Origin: Paracoccus sp. (in: a-proteobacteria)
Lineage (GTDB): Bacteria > Pseudomonadota > Alphaproteobacteria > Rhodobacterales > Rhodobacteraceae
Length of the DNA: 8,736 nt
Assembly: GCA_031178645.1 (NCBI GenBank)
Contig: JAPSIP010000057.1
Coordinates: 1-8,736 of the forward strand
Direction: 5' to 3'
The position numbers were made by a program, and so were the translations under genes. The notes under the pieces are model-generated. The model made no database searches. It saw nothing but the letters and a program-made list of their open reading frames with translations, and was not told the DNA's origin. Every line of letters begins with the position of its first letter. Position 1 is the first letter of the stretch. Positions 1 through 8,191 of this stretch are shown here, one piece after another.

Positions 1-1287
1 GTTTATCCCAACGGCCATATCGCCAGCCATATCCTGGGCGGGTCGGGCTTTGGCAACGAAGGCGTCCACAGCGCCGAGGTGCTGGGCGTCGCCGGCGTGG
101 AAAAGGCCTTCGACGGCTGGCTGCGCGATCCGGCGAACGAAGGCGCGCCGCTGGAATTGTCCATCGACCTGTCGGTCCAGTCGGCGATGGAACAGGTGCT
201 CGCATCCGGCATGGAGGTGATGAGCGCGAAGGGCGCCACCGGCATCCTGATGGAGATCCAGTCGGGCGAAATCCTGGCAATGGCCAGCCTGCCCGATTTT
301 GACCCGAACGACCGCCCGCGACCGCTGCTGAAGGGCGATCCGTCCGACAGTCCTCTGTTCAACCGCGCGGTGCAGGGGCAATACGAACTGGGATCGACCT
401 TCAAGATCTTCCCGGTCGCGCAGGCGCTGGATTTGCAGATCATCAATCCCAACAGCGGCATCAACACCACGACGCCGATGCGGATCGGTAAATACCGGAT
501 CAACGATTTCTCGAACTATGGCCCGCAACTGTCGGCGACGGATGTGATCGTGAAATCCTCGAATGTGGGGACGGTCAGGATCGCCCAGATGATCGGCGTG
601 GAGCGGCAAAAGGATTTCCTGCAAAAGCTGGGCTTCTTCGAACCCCTGCCGATCGAGATGGTCGAGGCGCCCACTGGCAAGCCGCTGGTCCCTACCCGCT
701 GGCCCGCCGTGACCGCCGCCACCGTGTCCTTCGGCCACGGCCTTGCCGCAAGCCCGCTGCATCTGGCCGCGGCCTATGCCACCGTCGCCAATGGCGGCAA
801 GAAGGTGACGCCCACGCTGATCCATGGCCGCACCCGCCCCGAGGGCGAGCAGATCCTGTCGGAGCGCGCCGCCGCCCGCGCGGTCGAGATGCTGCGCCAG
901 GTGGTGACGCGCGGCACCGCCAAGCAGGCCGAGGTCGAGGGATACGAGGTCGCGGGCAAGACCGGCACCGCCGACAAGCCGCGCCCCTCGGGCGGCTATT
1001 ACGACAACAAGGTGGTTTCGACCTTTGCGTCGGTCTTTCCGGCAAGTGCGCCTAAATACGTGATGATCGTGACGCTGGACGAACCGTCGGTCACTGGTCC
1101 CGGCGGGGAAAGCCGCACGGCGGGGGCTACCGCGGCACCGGTCGCATCCGCTATTATCCGCCGCCTTGCGCCGCTGGTCGGGCTTGAACCCGCGACGGAC
1201 GAAATCCTGCCGGTCTTCGAGCCGCGTTTCGCCCCCCGTGTTGAATCGCAACCGGGCGATGAGCTAAAGGTCGTCGCAAATCAATGA
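1..1287 (+). CDS. ftsI: FtsI (PBP3), septal peptidoglycan D,D-transpeptidase, 5'-truncated by window edge
   Basis: This is a class B penicillin-binding protein that cross-links septal peptidoglycan in the periplasm as part of the divisome, with FtsW as its usual partner. The frame is open from base 1, so 428 residues are visible. The cytoplasmic tail, membrane anchor and most of the N-terminal pedestal domain lie upstream of the window. All three transpeptidase motifs are present: SxxK as STFK (serine codon at 394, the acyl-enzyme nucleophile), SxN as SSN (556-564) and KTG (958-966, followed by TAD). The GVEKAFD stretch near the visible start is the conserved region preceding the transpeptidase domain in this family. 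The TGA stop overlaps the murE ATG by ATGA, which suggests translational coupling. No frameshift or missing catalytic residue is seen. Position just before murE-murF-mraY-murD is the classic dcw order and favours FtsI over other class B PBPs. Confidence 0.96.
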   Translation, partial: VYPNGHIASHILGGSGFGNEGVHSAEVLGVAGVEKAFDGWLRDPANEGAPLELSIDLSVQSAMEQVLASGMEVMSAKGATGILMEIQSGEILAMASLPDFDPNDRPRPLLKGDPSDSPLFNRAVQGQYELGSTFKIFPVAQALDLQIINPNSGINTTTPMRIGKYRINDFSNYGPQLSATDVIVKSSNVGTVRIAQMIGVERQKDFLQKLGFFEPLPIEMVEAPTGKPLVPTRWPAVTAATVSFGHGLAASPLHLAAAYATVANGGKKVTPTLIHGRTRPEGEQILSERAAARAVEMLRQVVTRGTAKQAEVEGYEVAGKTGTADKPRPSGGYYDNKVVSTFASVFPASAPKYVMIVTLDEPSVTGPGGESRTAGATAAPVASAIIRRLAPLVGLEPATDEILPVFEPRFAPRVESQPGDELKVVANQ

Positions 1288-2783
1288 CGGGTAGGACTGT
1301 GGGGCAAGGCACGAAGACGCTGTCGCAGCTTGGGCTGCGGGCAAGGGACGGGCGCGACCCGGCCATCACCGGTTTGTCGCTGGACAGCCGCACGGTCAGG
1401 CCGGGCCACCTGTTCGCCGCCCTGCCGGGATCGGCGCTGCACGGGGCCGAGTTCATCCCCTATGCCGTGCGGATGGAGGCCGGGGCCGTCCTGACCGACC
1501 GCGCGGGTGCCGAGATGGCAGCCGAGGCCCTGTCCGGTTGGGACGGCGCGGTCGTCGTGGCCGAGGATCCGCGCGCCGCGCTTGCCGGTGCCGCCGCCCT
1601 CTGGTTCGAGGCGCAGCCCGACCATGTGGTGGCCGTCACCGGCACCTCGGGCAAGACCAGCGTCGCAAGCTTCACGCGCCAGATCTGGCAGCACCTGGGC
1701 CACAAGGCGATCAGCCTGGGCACGATGGGCGTGCAGGGCGATTATCAGGCCAAGCTGGCGCATACGACGCCCGACCCGCTGACCCTGCACCGCATCTTGG
1801 CCGAGGCTGCGGCGGCGGGCGTCACCCATACCGCGATGGAGGCATCGAGCCACGGCCTGGATCAGCGCCGCTTGGACGGCGTGCGGGTCGAGGCCGGGGC
1901 CTTCACCAATTTCAGCCAGGATCACCTGGATTACCACGCGGGCTTTGACGAATATTTCGCGGCCAAGGCCCTGCTGTTCAACCACATCCTGGAAGACGGC
2001 GCGGCAGCGGTCATCAACATCGACGGCGAACGCGGGCGGCAGATGCTGGACATCGCCACCGATCGCGGGCTGGCCGTCACGACCGTCGGCACGAACGAAA
2101 ATGCGATGCTGCGGATCCTGGGCCAGCGGTATGACGCGACGGGGCAGGATCTGCGCTTTTCGCTGATGGGCCAGCCGCATCTGGTCCGCCTGCCGCTGAT
2201 CGGCGGTTTCCAGGCCGAAAACGTGCTGGCGGCGATGGGGCTGGTGCTGGCGGCAGGCGATTCCGCCGAGGCCGTCCTGCGCGCGCTGCCCGAGCTTCAG
2301 ACCGTGCGCGGCCGGATGCAGCTTGTGGCACAACGCGACAATGGCGCGACGGTCTTTGTCGATTATGCCCACAAACCCGGCGCGGTGGTGGCCGCGCTGC
2401 AATCGTTGCGCCCCCATGTCATGGGCCGCATCGTCTGCGTGATCGGCGCGGGCGGCGACCGCGACCGCGGCAAGCGACCCCTGATGGGCGAGGCCGCGCG
2501 CCAGTTCGCGGATGTGGTGATCGTCACCGACGACAACCCCCGCAACGAAGATCCCGCAGCGATCCGTGCCGCCGTCATGGAGGGCGCAGGCCCCGACGCC
2601 ACCGAGGTCGGCGACCGGGCCGAGGCGATCCTGCGCGGCGTCGATGCGCTGCTGCCGGGCGATGCGCTGCTGATTTGCGGCAAGGGGCACGAGACCGGCC
2701 AGATCATCGGCAACGATGTTTATCCCTTCGACGATGCCGAACAGGCATCCGTCGCTGTTGCAGCACTGGACGGCAAGATATGA
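1284..2783 (+). CDS. murE: MurE, UDP-MurNAc-L-Ala-D-Glu:meso-diaminopimelate ligase
   Basis: This cytoplasmic ATP-dependent Mur ligase adds the third stem-peptide residue to UDP-MurNAc-L-Ala-D-Glu. The 499-residue product has normal family length. An N-terminal UDP-binding domain (about 10-110) contains the LSLDSRTVRPGHLFAALPG signature. The central ATPase domain starts with the P-loop TGTSGKTS (119-126). TTPDP (161-165) is the substrate-binding segment, and K228 in YFAAKALLF matches the lysine carbamylated in Mur ligases. The C-terminal domain carries DNPR (417-420), the motif that marks meso-diaminopimelate rather than lysine specificity, so the cell wall is predicted to be DAP-type. The start is the ATG inside the ATGA overlap with ftsI. 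Its only Shine-Dalgarno-like sequence, AAAGG at 1266-1270, is rather distant, so initiation probably depends on coupling to ftsI. A GTG at 1299 was considered and is less well placed. Confidence 0.97.
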   Translation: MTGRTVGQGTKTLSQLGLRARDGRDPAITGLSLDSRTVRPGHLFAALPGSALHGAEFIPYAVRMEAGAVLTDRAGAEMAAEALSGWDGAVVVAEDPRAALAGAAALWFEAQPDHVVAVTGTSGKTSVASFTRQIWQHLGHKAISLGTMGVQGDYQAKLAHTTPDPLTLHRILAEAAAAGVTHTAMEASSHGLDQRRLDGVRVEAGAFTNFSQDHLDYHAGFDEYFAAKALLFNHILEDGAAAVINIDGERGRQMLDIATDRGLAVTTVGTNENAMLRILGQRYDATGQDLRFSLMGQPHLVRLPLIGGFQAENVLAAMGLVLAAGDSAEAVLRALPELQTVRGRMQLVAQRDNGATVFVDYAHKPGAVVAALQSLRPHVMGRIVCVIGAGGDRDRGKRPLMGEAARQFADVVIVTDDNPRNEDPAAIRAAVMEGAGPDATEVGDRAEAILRGVDALLPGDALLICGKGHETGQIIGNDVYPFDDAEQASVAVAALDGKI

Positions 2784-4150
2784 GCCTTTGGACAGCGAAT
2801 GACGCCGCCGCCGCGACTGGCGGACGGGCGCAGGGCGATTGGGCGGCAACAGGGGTGTCCATCGACACCCGGACCATCCAGCCCGGCGACCTGTTCGTGG
2901 CGCTGACCGATGTGCGCGACGGGCATGATTTCGTGGCCCAGGCCCTGGACAAGGGCGCGGCTGCGGCCCTGGTCAGCCGGATCCCCGACGGGGTGGCGGC
3001 GAATGCGCCGCTGCTGATCGTGCCGGACGTGCTGGCGGCCTTGGAAGGGTTGGGCCGCGCCGGGCGCAAGCGCATGACCGGCAAGGTCGTGGCGATCACC
3101 GGCTCGGTCGGAAAGACCTCGACCAAGGACATGGCGCGCGTTGCCCTGACGGGGCAGGGGCGCATCCACGCGGCCGAGGCCAGCTACAACAACCACTGGG
3201 GCGTGCCGCTGACCCTGGCGCGGATGCCCCGCCACACCGACTTTGCCATTGTCGAGATCGGCATGAACCACCCGGGCGAGATCGCGCCCCTGTCGCGCCT
3301 CGCCCGCCCTCATGTTGCCATGATCACGACGGTCGCCGCCGCCCATCTGGAAGCCTTTGGCGCCATCGAGGGCATCGCGCGCGAGAAGGGATCCATCTTC
3401 GAAGGGTTGGAGCCTATCGGCCACGCCATCCTGCCCGAGGATCTGCCGGTCACGCAGATCCTGCGCGATTGCGCGGATGCCGCAGGCGCCTTGGTGATGG
3501 GTTTCGGGCGGGACGGGCAGGCGAAGCTGCTCCAGACCAGGACCGAGGACGGCGCCCTGAAATGCCGTGCCCGGATAGGCGGCGAGACGCTGGACTTCAC
3601 CCTGCAGACCACCGGCAGCCATTTCGCGCTGAACGCGGTCGGCGTTCTGGCCGCGCTTGGGGCAGCCGGGGCGGACCTCAAGCAAGCGGCCCAACGCCTG
3701 GGCGACTGGCTGCCGCCCAAGGGGCGGGGTGCGGTCGAGGATCTGGCGGGCATCCGTCTCATCGACGACGCCTACAACGCCAATCCCACCTCGCTATCGG
3801 CGGGGCTTGCCACGCTGGCGGGACTGGAAGGTGGCCGCCGCGTCGCGATCCTGGGCGACATGCTGGAACTGGGCGAGGATGAAATCGCCATGCATCGCGG
3901 CATGGCCGACGACCCGGCGATGGACAAGGTGGACCTTGTCCACAGCGCCGGTCCCCGGATGCGTCACCTGCACGACGCGCTGCCCCCCGCCAAGCGCGGC
4001 GTCTGGGCAGAAGACGCCGCAGACTTGGCGGCGCGCGCAGCGGATCTGGTCGCGCCCGGCGATATTGTGCTGGTGAAAGGGTCCAAATCCTCGAGGATTT
4101 CGACAGTTGTTGACGCCTTGCGCCGGCCGGTGCAAAGCCCCACGCTTTGA
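2780..4150 (+). CDS. murF: MurF, UDP-MurNAc-tripeptide:D-Ala-D-Ala ligase
   Basis: MurF completes the cytoplasmic precursor by joining the D-Ala-D-Ala dipeptide to UDP-MurNAc-tripeptide at the cost of ATP. The 456-residue product has the three Mur-ligase domains. The N-terminal substrate domain shows SIDTRTIQPGDLFVAL (about 27-42). The ATPase domain has the P-loop TGSVGKTST (107-115), the family signature NNHWGVPLTL (137-146) and VEIGMNHPGEI (158-168). The C-terminal domain carries DDAYNANPTS (329-338) and KGSKSSR (433-439). The start chosen is the ATG in a second ATGA overlap, with the murE stop. The open frame continues 105 bases further upstream, but that part lies wholly inside murE and reads as arginine-rich out-of-frame sequence. 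No strong Shine-Dalgarno precedes the ATG, so coupling to murE is likely. Nothing is truncated. Confidence 0.97.
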   Translation: MSLWTANDAAAATGGRAQGDWAATGVSIDTRTIQPGDLFVALTDVRDGHDFVAQALDKGAAAALVSRIPDGVAANAPLLIVPDVLAALEGLGRAGRKRMTGKVVAITGSVGKTSTKDMARVALTGQGRIHAAEASYNNHWGVPLTLARMPRHTDFAIVEIGMNHPGEIAPLSRLARPHVAMITTVAAAHLEAFGAIEGIAREKGSIFEGLEPIGHAILPEDLPVTQILRDCADAAGALVMGFGRDGQAKLLQTRTEDGALKCRARIGGETLDFTLQTTGSHFALNAVGVLAALGAAGADLKQAAQRLGDWLPPKGRGAVEDLAGIRLIDDAYNANPTSLSAGLATLAGLEGGRRVAILGDMLELGEDEIAMHRGMADDPAMDKVDLVHSAGPRMRHLHDALPPAKRGVWAEDAADLAARAADLVAPGDIVLVKGSKSSRISTVVDALRRPVQSPTL

Positions 4151-4167
4151 CTGCAAGGAAGTGACGA

Positions 4168-5250
<1,083 letters not shown>

Positions 5251-5265
5251 TCTTCATCTTGGCTT

Positions 5266-5280
5266 AAATATCCTCGGGGG
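5266..5280 (+). repeat. AAATATCCTCGGGGG element, copy 1 (after mraY)
   Basis: This 15-base sequence lies 16 bases after the mraY stop. It recurs exactly, in the opposite orientation, at 6780-6794. It is preceded by a CTT/TTGGC-like stretch and followed immediately by a GC-rich hairpin. I recall similar AAATATCC-plus-G-run sequences as common intergenic elements at gene 3' ends in Rhodobacteraceae genomes. That is memory and inference, not a search result. Confidence 0.6.
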
Positions 5281-5281
5281 T

Positions 5282-5309
5282 CCGGGGGCAGACAGCCCCC
5301 GGTTTGCTT
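5282..5309 (+). terminator. Terminator-like hairpin between mraY and murD
   Basis: CCGGGGGC (5282-5289) pairs perfectly with GCCCCCGG (5295-5302). The stem is 8 bp, all G-C, with a five-base AGACA loop. It is followed by TTTGCTT, a weak interrupted T-tract. The shape is that of an intrinsic terminator reading in the mraY direction, but it ends only about 20 bases before the murD start. It could therefore act as a partial terminator or attenuator within the operon, an RNA processing or stability element, or simply part of the intergenic repeat. Confidence 0.5.
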
Positions 5310-5315
5310 GAAAGG
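5310..5315 (+). promoter_or_regulatory. murD ribosome-binding site (decides the start)
   Basis: GAAAGG ends eight bases before the ATG at 5324 but only two bases before the in-frame GTG at 5318. Normal spacing favours the ATG, giving a protein that begins MIPVQG. Confidence 0.65.
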
Positions 5316-5323
5316 TCGTGCTG

Positions 5324-6727
5324 ATGATTCCGGTTCAAGGTGTCGAAGGACAAACCATTGCCGTTCTGGGCCTCGGCCGCTCCGGCAAGGCCACGGCTGC
5401 GGCCTTGGCCGCAGGCGGCGCGACAGTCATCGCCTGGGACGACGGCAATGACACGCGCAAGGCTGCGGCGGTCGAGGGCCTGACCATCACCGACCTGACG
5501 CGCGACGATGCCTGGACAGGCGTGGCCGCGCTGATCACCAGCCCCGGCATCCCGCATCTATATCCCAAGCCGCATTCGGTGATCGCCAAGGCCTATGCCC
5601 TGGGCGTGCCGGTCGACAACGACATTGGCCTGTTCTTCCGCAGCTATGCCACCGCCGATTGGGAGGGCTTCGACCGCGCCCCCCGCGTGATCGCCGTCAC
5701 CGGGTCCAACGGCAAGTCCACTACGACCGCACTTATCCACCACATCTTGCAGGAAGCGGGCCGTCCGACCCAGATGGGGGGCAATATCGGCACCGGCGTC
5801 CTGTCGCTGGAACCCGCCATCGACGGAGAGGTCGTGGTGCTGGAGCTGTCCAGCTATCAGACCGAGCTGGCCCGCGCCTTGACCCCCGATGTCACGGTCT
5901 TCACCAACCTGTCGCCCGACCACCTGGACCGCCACGGCGGACCGGGCGGATACTTCGCGGCCAAGCGGCGGCTGTTTTCCGAAGGCGGTCCCGACCGGGC
6001 GGTGATCGGCATCGACGAGGTCGAGGGTCTCTATCTGGCGAACCAGTTGTCGATGGGACCGGCCGACGACCGGGTGATCCGGATTTCGGCCGGTCAGAAG
6101 CTGGATGGGACCGCTTGGTCGGTGTTCGCGCGCAAGGGATTCCTGAGTGAATACCGCAAGGGGCGGCAGGCGGCTTCCATCGACCTGCGAGAAGTCCGGG
6201 GCCTGCCCGGCGAGCACAACCATCAGAACGCCTGCGCCGCGTATGCCGCCTGCCGCGCCGTGGGTCTTGCCCCGCGAGAGATCGAGGCGGCCTTCCACAG
6301 CTTCGCGGGCCTGCCGCATCGCAGCCAGACCGTGGCCGAGATCGGCGGCGTCCGCTACGTGAACGATTCAAAGGCCACCAATGTCGATGCAGCGGCCAAG
6401 GCCCTGCAAGCCTTCGACCGGATCCGCTGGATCGCCGGGGGCCTTGGCAAGGAAGGCGGCATCGGCGCGCTTGCCCCCCATCTGGGTCGCGTGACGAAGG
6501 CCTATCTGATCGGCCATTCCGCCCGCGACTTCGGGCTCGAGATTGGCCAAACCCCTTACGAGATCGCCGAGACGATGGAGGCCGCCGTGGCCCGCGCCGC
6601 CGCCGAGGCCCAGCCGGGCGAAACCGTCCTGCTGGCCCCCGCTGCTGCCAGCTTCGACCAGTATCCGAACTTCGAAAAGCGTGGTGAGCATTTCACCGAC
6701 CTGGTCAAGGCACTGGCGTTGCGCTGA
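5324..6727 (+). CDS. murD: MurD, UDP-MurNAc-L-alanine:D-glutamate ligase
   Basis: MurD is the cytoplasmic ATP-dependent ligase that adds D-glutamate to UDP-MurNAc-L-Ala, before the MurE step. The 467-residue product begins with a Rossmann-like UDP-binding domain containing [10 protein letters not shown] (14-23) and TSPGIP (72-77). The ATPase domain has the P-loop TGSNGKSTT (126-134), ELSSYQ (174-179), [12 protein letters not shown] (195-206) and K214, the expected carbamylated lysine. The C-terminal domain shows GLPHR (329-333), NDSKATN (347-353) and [12 protein letters not shown] (436-447). The last motif is usually LLSPACASxDQF, and the family's common cysteine is alanine here. The serine expected to contact D-Glu (S443) and the downstream F450 are kept. 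An in-frame GTG at 5318 would add two residues but is too close to the ribosome-binding site. Unlike its upstream neighbours it is separated from the preceding gene by a hairpin and repeat, and no ftsW follows. Confidence 0.96.
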   Translation: MIPVQGVEGQTIAVLGLGRSGKATAAALAAGGATVIAWDDGNDTRKAAAVEGLTITDLTRDDAWTGVAALITSPGIPHLYPKPHSVIAKAYALGVPVDNDIGLFFRSYATADWEGFDRAPRVIAVTGSNGKSTTTALIHHILQEAGRPTQMGGNIGTGVLSLEPAIDGEVVVLELSSYQTELARALTPDVTVFTNLSPDHLDRHGGPGGYFAAKRRLFSEGGPDRAVIGIDEVEGLYLANQLSMGPADDRVIRISAGQKLDGTAWSVFARKGFLSEYRKGRQAASIDLREVRGLPGEHNHQNACAAYAACRAVGLAPREIEAAFHSFAGLPHRSQTVAEIGGVRYVNDSKATNVDAAAKALQAFDRIRWIAGGLGKEGGIGALAPHLGRVTKAYLIGHSARDFGLEIGQTPYEIAETMEAAVARAAAEAQPGETVLLAPAAASFDQYPNFEKRGEHFTDLVKALALR

Positions 6728-6739
6728 AGTCGGCGGGGC

Positions 6740-6774
6740 AGGGGGCGCTCGCGCCCCCTCGGCCGCAGGCGGCC
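6740..6774. terminator. Double GC hairpin between convergent murD and crotonase genes
   Basis: Two adjacent inverted repeats lie between the facing stop codons. AGGGGGCGC (6740-6748) pairs with GCGCCCCCT (6751-6759), and GGCCGC (6761-6766) pairs with GCGGCC (6769-6774), each around a very short loop. Neither is followed by a T-tract on either strand, so they are not textbook intrinsic terminators. Their place suggests a bidirectional transcript-end or 3'-stabilising structure. On the minus strand they follow the second copy of the 15-base repeat. Confidence 0.5.
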
Positions 6775-6779
6775 TTCAC

Positions 6780-6794
6780 CCCCCGAGGATATTT
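6780..6794 (-). repeat. AAATATCCTCGGGGG element, copy 2 (inverted, after the crotonase gene)
   Basis: On the minus strand this reads exactly as the copy at 5266-5280, beginning 19 bases past the crotonase stop codon. A related CTTCT...GCC stretch precedes it and GC hairpins follow it. Both copies therefore have the same orientation relative to the gene whose 3' end they follow. This suggests a 3'-end-associated element rather than random placement. Confidence 0.6.
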
Positions 6795-6813
6795 CGGCAC
6801 AGAAGATGGGGCT

Positions 6814-7599
6814 TCAGGACCAGCTTGGCTGACGCTTTTCCAGAAAGGCTGCCATGCCTTCGGCCGTATCGGGCAACAGGATGTTCTGGCACATCGTCGT
6901 CCCGGCCGTCGCATAGGCCTCCGTCAGCCCCAAGCGCAACTGGTCGTGGAAGGCGCGCTTGCCCAGCCGAATTGCCTGCGGAAGCTTGGCCGCGATGGTC
7001 GAGGCCAAACCCATTGCAGTTTCGGTCAACGCCTCGGGCGCGACAACGCGATTGACCAAGCCAACCTGATGCGCGCGGGCGGTGTCGATGAAGTCGCCCG
7101 TCACCAGCATCTCGAATGCGGCCTTGGGCGGGATCGCGCGGGTCAGCGCCACCATCGGGGTCGAGCAGAACAGGCCGATGTTGACGCCGTTCACCCCGAA
7201 GCGCGCGCCCTCGGCCGCGACGGCCATGTCGCAGGACGCGACTAATTGGCAACCGGCGGCAGTGGCAATGCCCTGAACCTCGGCGATGACCGGCTGGGGC
7301 AGGGCGGGGATCATCTGCATCATCCGGGCGCAACTGTCGAAAAGATCTGCGAAAGCCGCGCCCCCGCCGTCGGCAGCGTCACGGCCTGCCTGCATCTGGC
7401 GCAGGTCGTGACCCGCGCAGAAGGCCTTGCCGCTGGCGGCCAGCACGACCACCCGCACCTCGTCGTCCTGGGCAATGCTGTCCAGTTGGGCCGTCAGCGC
7501 CTCGATCATCTCGACCGACAGGGCGTTGTAATTGGCCGGGCTGTTCAGCACCAGGCGGGCGATGTGGTCCTTGTCCTGTCGCAGGATCAGGTTTGGCAT
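6814..7599 (-). CDS. Enoyl-CoA hydratase/isomerase (crotonase) family protein, ECHDC3-like
   Basis: This 261-residue crotonase-fold protein is expected to bind acyl-CoA thioesters in the cytoplasm. The family fold is clear from LNSPANYNALS (18-28), the oxyanion-hole segment FCAGHDL (60-66), the second oxyanion-hole region GIATAAGCQLVASCDMA (110-126) and a C-terminal AFLEKRQPSWS tail. FGVNGVNIGLFCSTP (134-148) and the tail resemble the ECHDC3 subgroup as I remember it. Aligned by eye to classical crotonase, the two catalytic glutamates fall at Q118 and G138, so water addition to enoyl-CoA is unlikely and the real reaction is unknown. The start is the ATG beginning MPNLILRQ, six bases after GAGGGAG. 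The frame stays open 192 bases further upstream, but that part overlaps the divergent thioesterase gene and lacks family similarity. It faces murD and is not part of the dcw unit. Confidence 0.88.
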   Translation of the reverse strand: MPNLILRQDKDHIARLVLNSPANYNALSVEMIEALTAQLDSIAQDDEVRVVVLAASGKAFCAGHDLRQMQAGRDAADGGGAAFADLFDSCARMMQMIPALPQPVIAEVQGIATAAGCQLVASCDMAVAAEGARFGVNGVNIGLFCSTPMVALTRAIPPKAAFEMLVTGDFIDTARAHQVGLVNRVVAPEALTETAMGLASTIAAKLPQAIRLGKRAFHDQLRLGLTEAYATAGTTMCQNILLPDTAEGMAAFLEKRQPSWS

Positions 7600-7605
7600 C
7601 TTGAT

Positions 7606-7612
7606 CTCCCTC
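7606..7612 (-). promoter_or_regulatory. Ribosome-binding site of the crotonase gene
   Basis: On the minus strand this reads GAGGGAG, six bases before the ATG at 7599. It selects that start over upstream in-frame starts. Confidence 0.7.
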
Positions 7613-7644
7613 GCTTCTTGGCGAAAGCCTATGCCGCGATGGGC

Positions 7645-7651
7645 AAGGGGG
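7645..7651 (+). promoter_or_regulatory. Ribosome-binding site of the thioesterase gene
   Basis: AAGGGGG lies five bases before the ATG at 7657. The alternative in-frame ATG at 7639 has no comparable site upstream. Confidence 0.6.
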
Positions 7652-7656
7652 AAAGT

Positions 7657-8082
7657 ATGGATATCGTGATGGACGGGCAGGCGCTGAATGCCTTTCTGGC
7701 GGCGGAGTTCCCGCAGGTCGCAGATGACTACAGGATCGAGACCGTCGGGGCCGAACGCCTGGTCGCGCGCCTGCGGGTGGGGGAACAGCACCTGCGCCCG
7801 GGCGGCACGGTGGGCGGGCCGTCGATCTTTGCCTTGGCCGACATTGCGATCTATTGCGCGATCCTGTCGCGGATCGGACCGGTGGCCTTGGCGGTAACGA
7901 CGAATGCATCGGTCGATTTCATGCGCAAGCCTGCCGCCGGGCGCGACCTTCTGGCTGAATGCCGGATCTTGAAACTGGGCCGCAGCCTTGCCGTCGCAGA
8001 AGCCTTGGTCTTTTCCGAAGGCGCAGAGGATCCTGCGGCGCGCTGTTCCATGACCTATTCGATTCCGCCGAAAAGAACCTAA
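7657..8082 (+). CDS. PaaI-like hotdog-fold thioesterase
   Basis: This 141-residue protein has the length and pattern of small PaaI/YdiI-type hotdog thioesterases, which hydrolyse acyl-CoA thioesters in the cytoplasm, usually as tetramers. The central helix signature is visible as RPGGTVGGPSIFALADIAIYC (48-67). D62 in the ALAD turn is at the position where PaaI-type enzymes keep a conserved acidic residue. The histidine of the common HGG motif is replaced by a proline here, giving LRPGG. A downstream strand, AVTTNASVDFMRKPAAG (79-95), fits the ASxxFxRPA pattern of the family, and the C-terminal sheet strands follow. The ATG at 7657 is chosen for its ribosome-binding site. A longer open frame reaching back to 7246 runs through the opposite-strand crotonase gene and is not believed. 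The substrate is unknown. Divergent placement beside a crotonase suggests a CoA-thioester role. Confidence 0.85.
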   Translation: MDIVMDGQALNAFLAAEFPQVADDYRIETVGAERLVARLRVGEQHLRPGGTVGGPSIFALADIAIYCAILSRIGPVALAVTTNASVDFMRKPAAGRDLLAECRILKLGRSLAVAEALVFSEGAEDPAARCSMTYSIPPKRT

Positions 8083-8162
8083 AACAGCGCCCTATGGTGT
8101 GGTATTCTGATACCTAAATCGCAAGTACCTGTTTGCAAAGGGAATAACCACCGCCTGTGTGC

Positions 8163-8191
8163 TTGACGGAATGGGCGAGATGGCGGATACA
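8163..8191 (+). promoter_or_regulatory. Candidate sigma-70-type promoter for rplM-rpsI
   Basis: TTGACG at 8163-8168 (five of six matches to the -35 consensus, in the CTTGAC context typical of alphaproteobacteria) is followed after exactly 17 bases by GATACA at 8186-8191 (three of six to the -10). Transcription would start near 8198, giving a leader of roughly 33 bases before rplM. The rest of the 148-base gap from 8083 holds a small GGTAT/ATACC dyad (8101-8114) just after the thioesterase gene but no strong terminator and no further gene. Confidence 0.45.

Larger units (their letters stand above)
7600..7656. promoter_or_regulatory. Divergent intergenic region between crotonase and thioesterase genes
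   Basis: The 57 bases separate two gene starts facing away from each other, so both promoters or a shared regulatory site should lie here or extend into the coding ends. I found the two ribosome-binding sites but no convincing -35/-10 pair on either strand. Confidence 0.4.

Noticed and set aside
1281..2849. Long open frame of 522 codons on the minus strand, opposite murE.
   Set aside because: It lies antisense to an unambiguous murE, its translation is low-complexity (rich in H, Q, G, R) with no recognisable motif, and such frames are expected opposite GC-rich genes with strong third-position bias.
7246..7656. Upstream extension of the thioesterase frame, overlapping the crotonase gene.
   Set aside because: The added residues are antisense to the conserved crotonase core. 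The ATG at 7657 has a ribosome-binding site and gives a product of normal family length.
7600..7791. 64-residue N-terminal extension of the crotonase protein.
   Set aside because: It overlaps the thioesterase gene, shows no crotonase similarity, and the ATG at 7599 has a well-spaced GAGGGAG.
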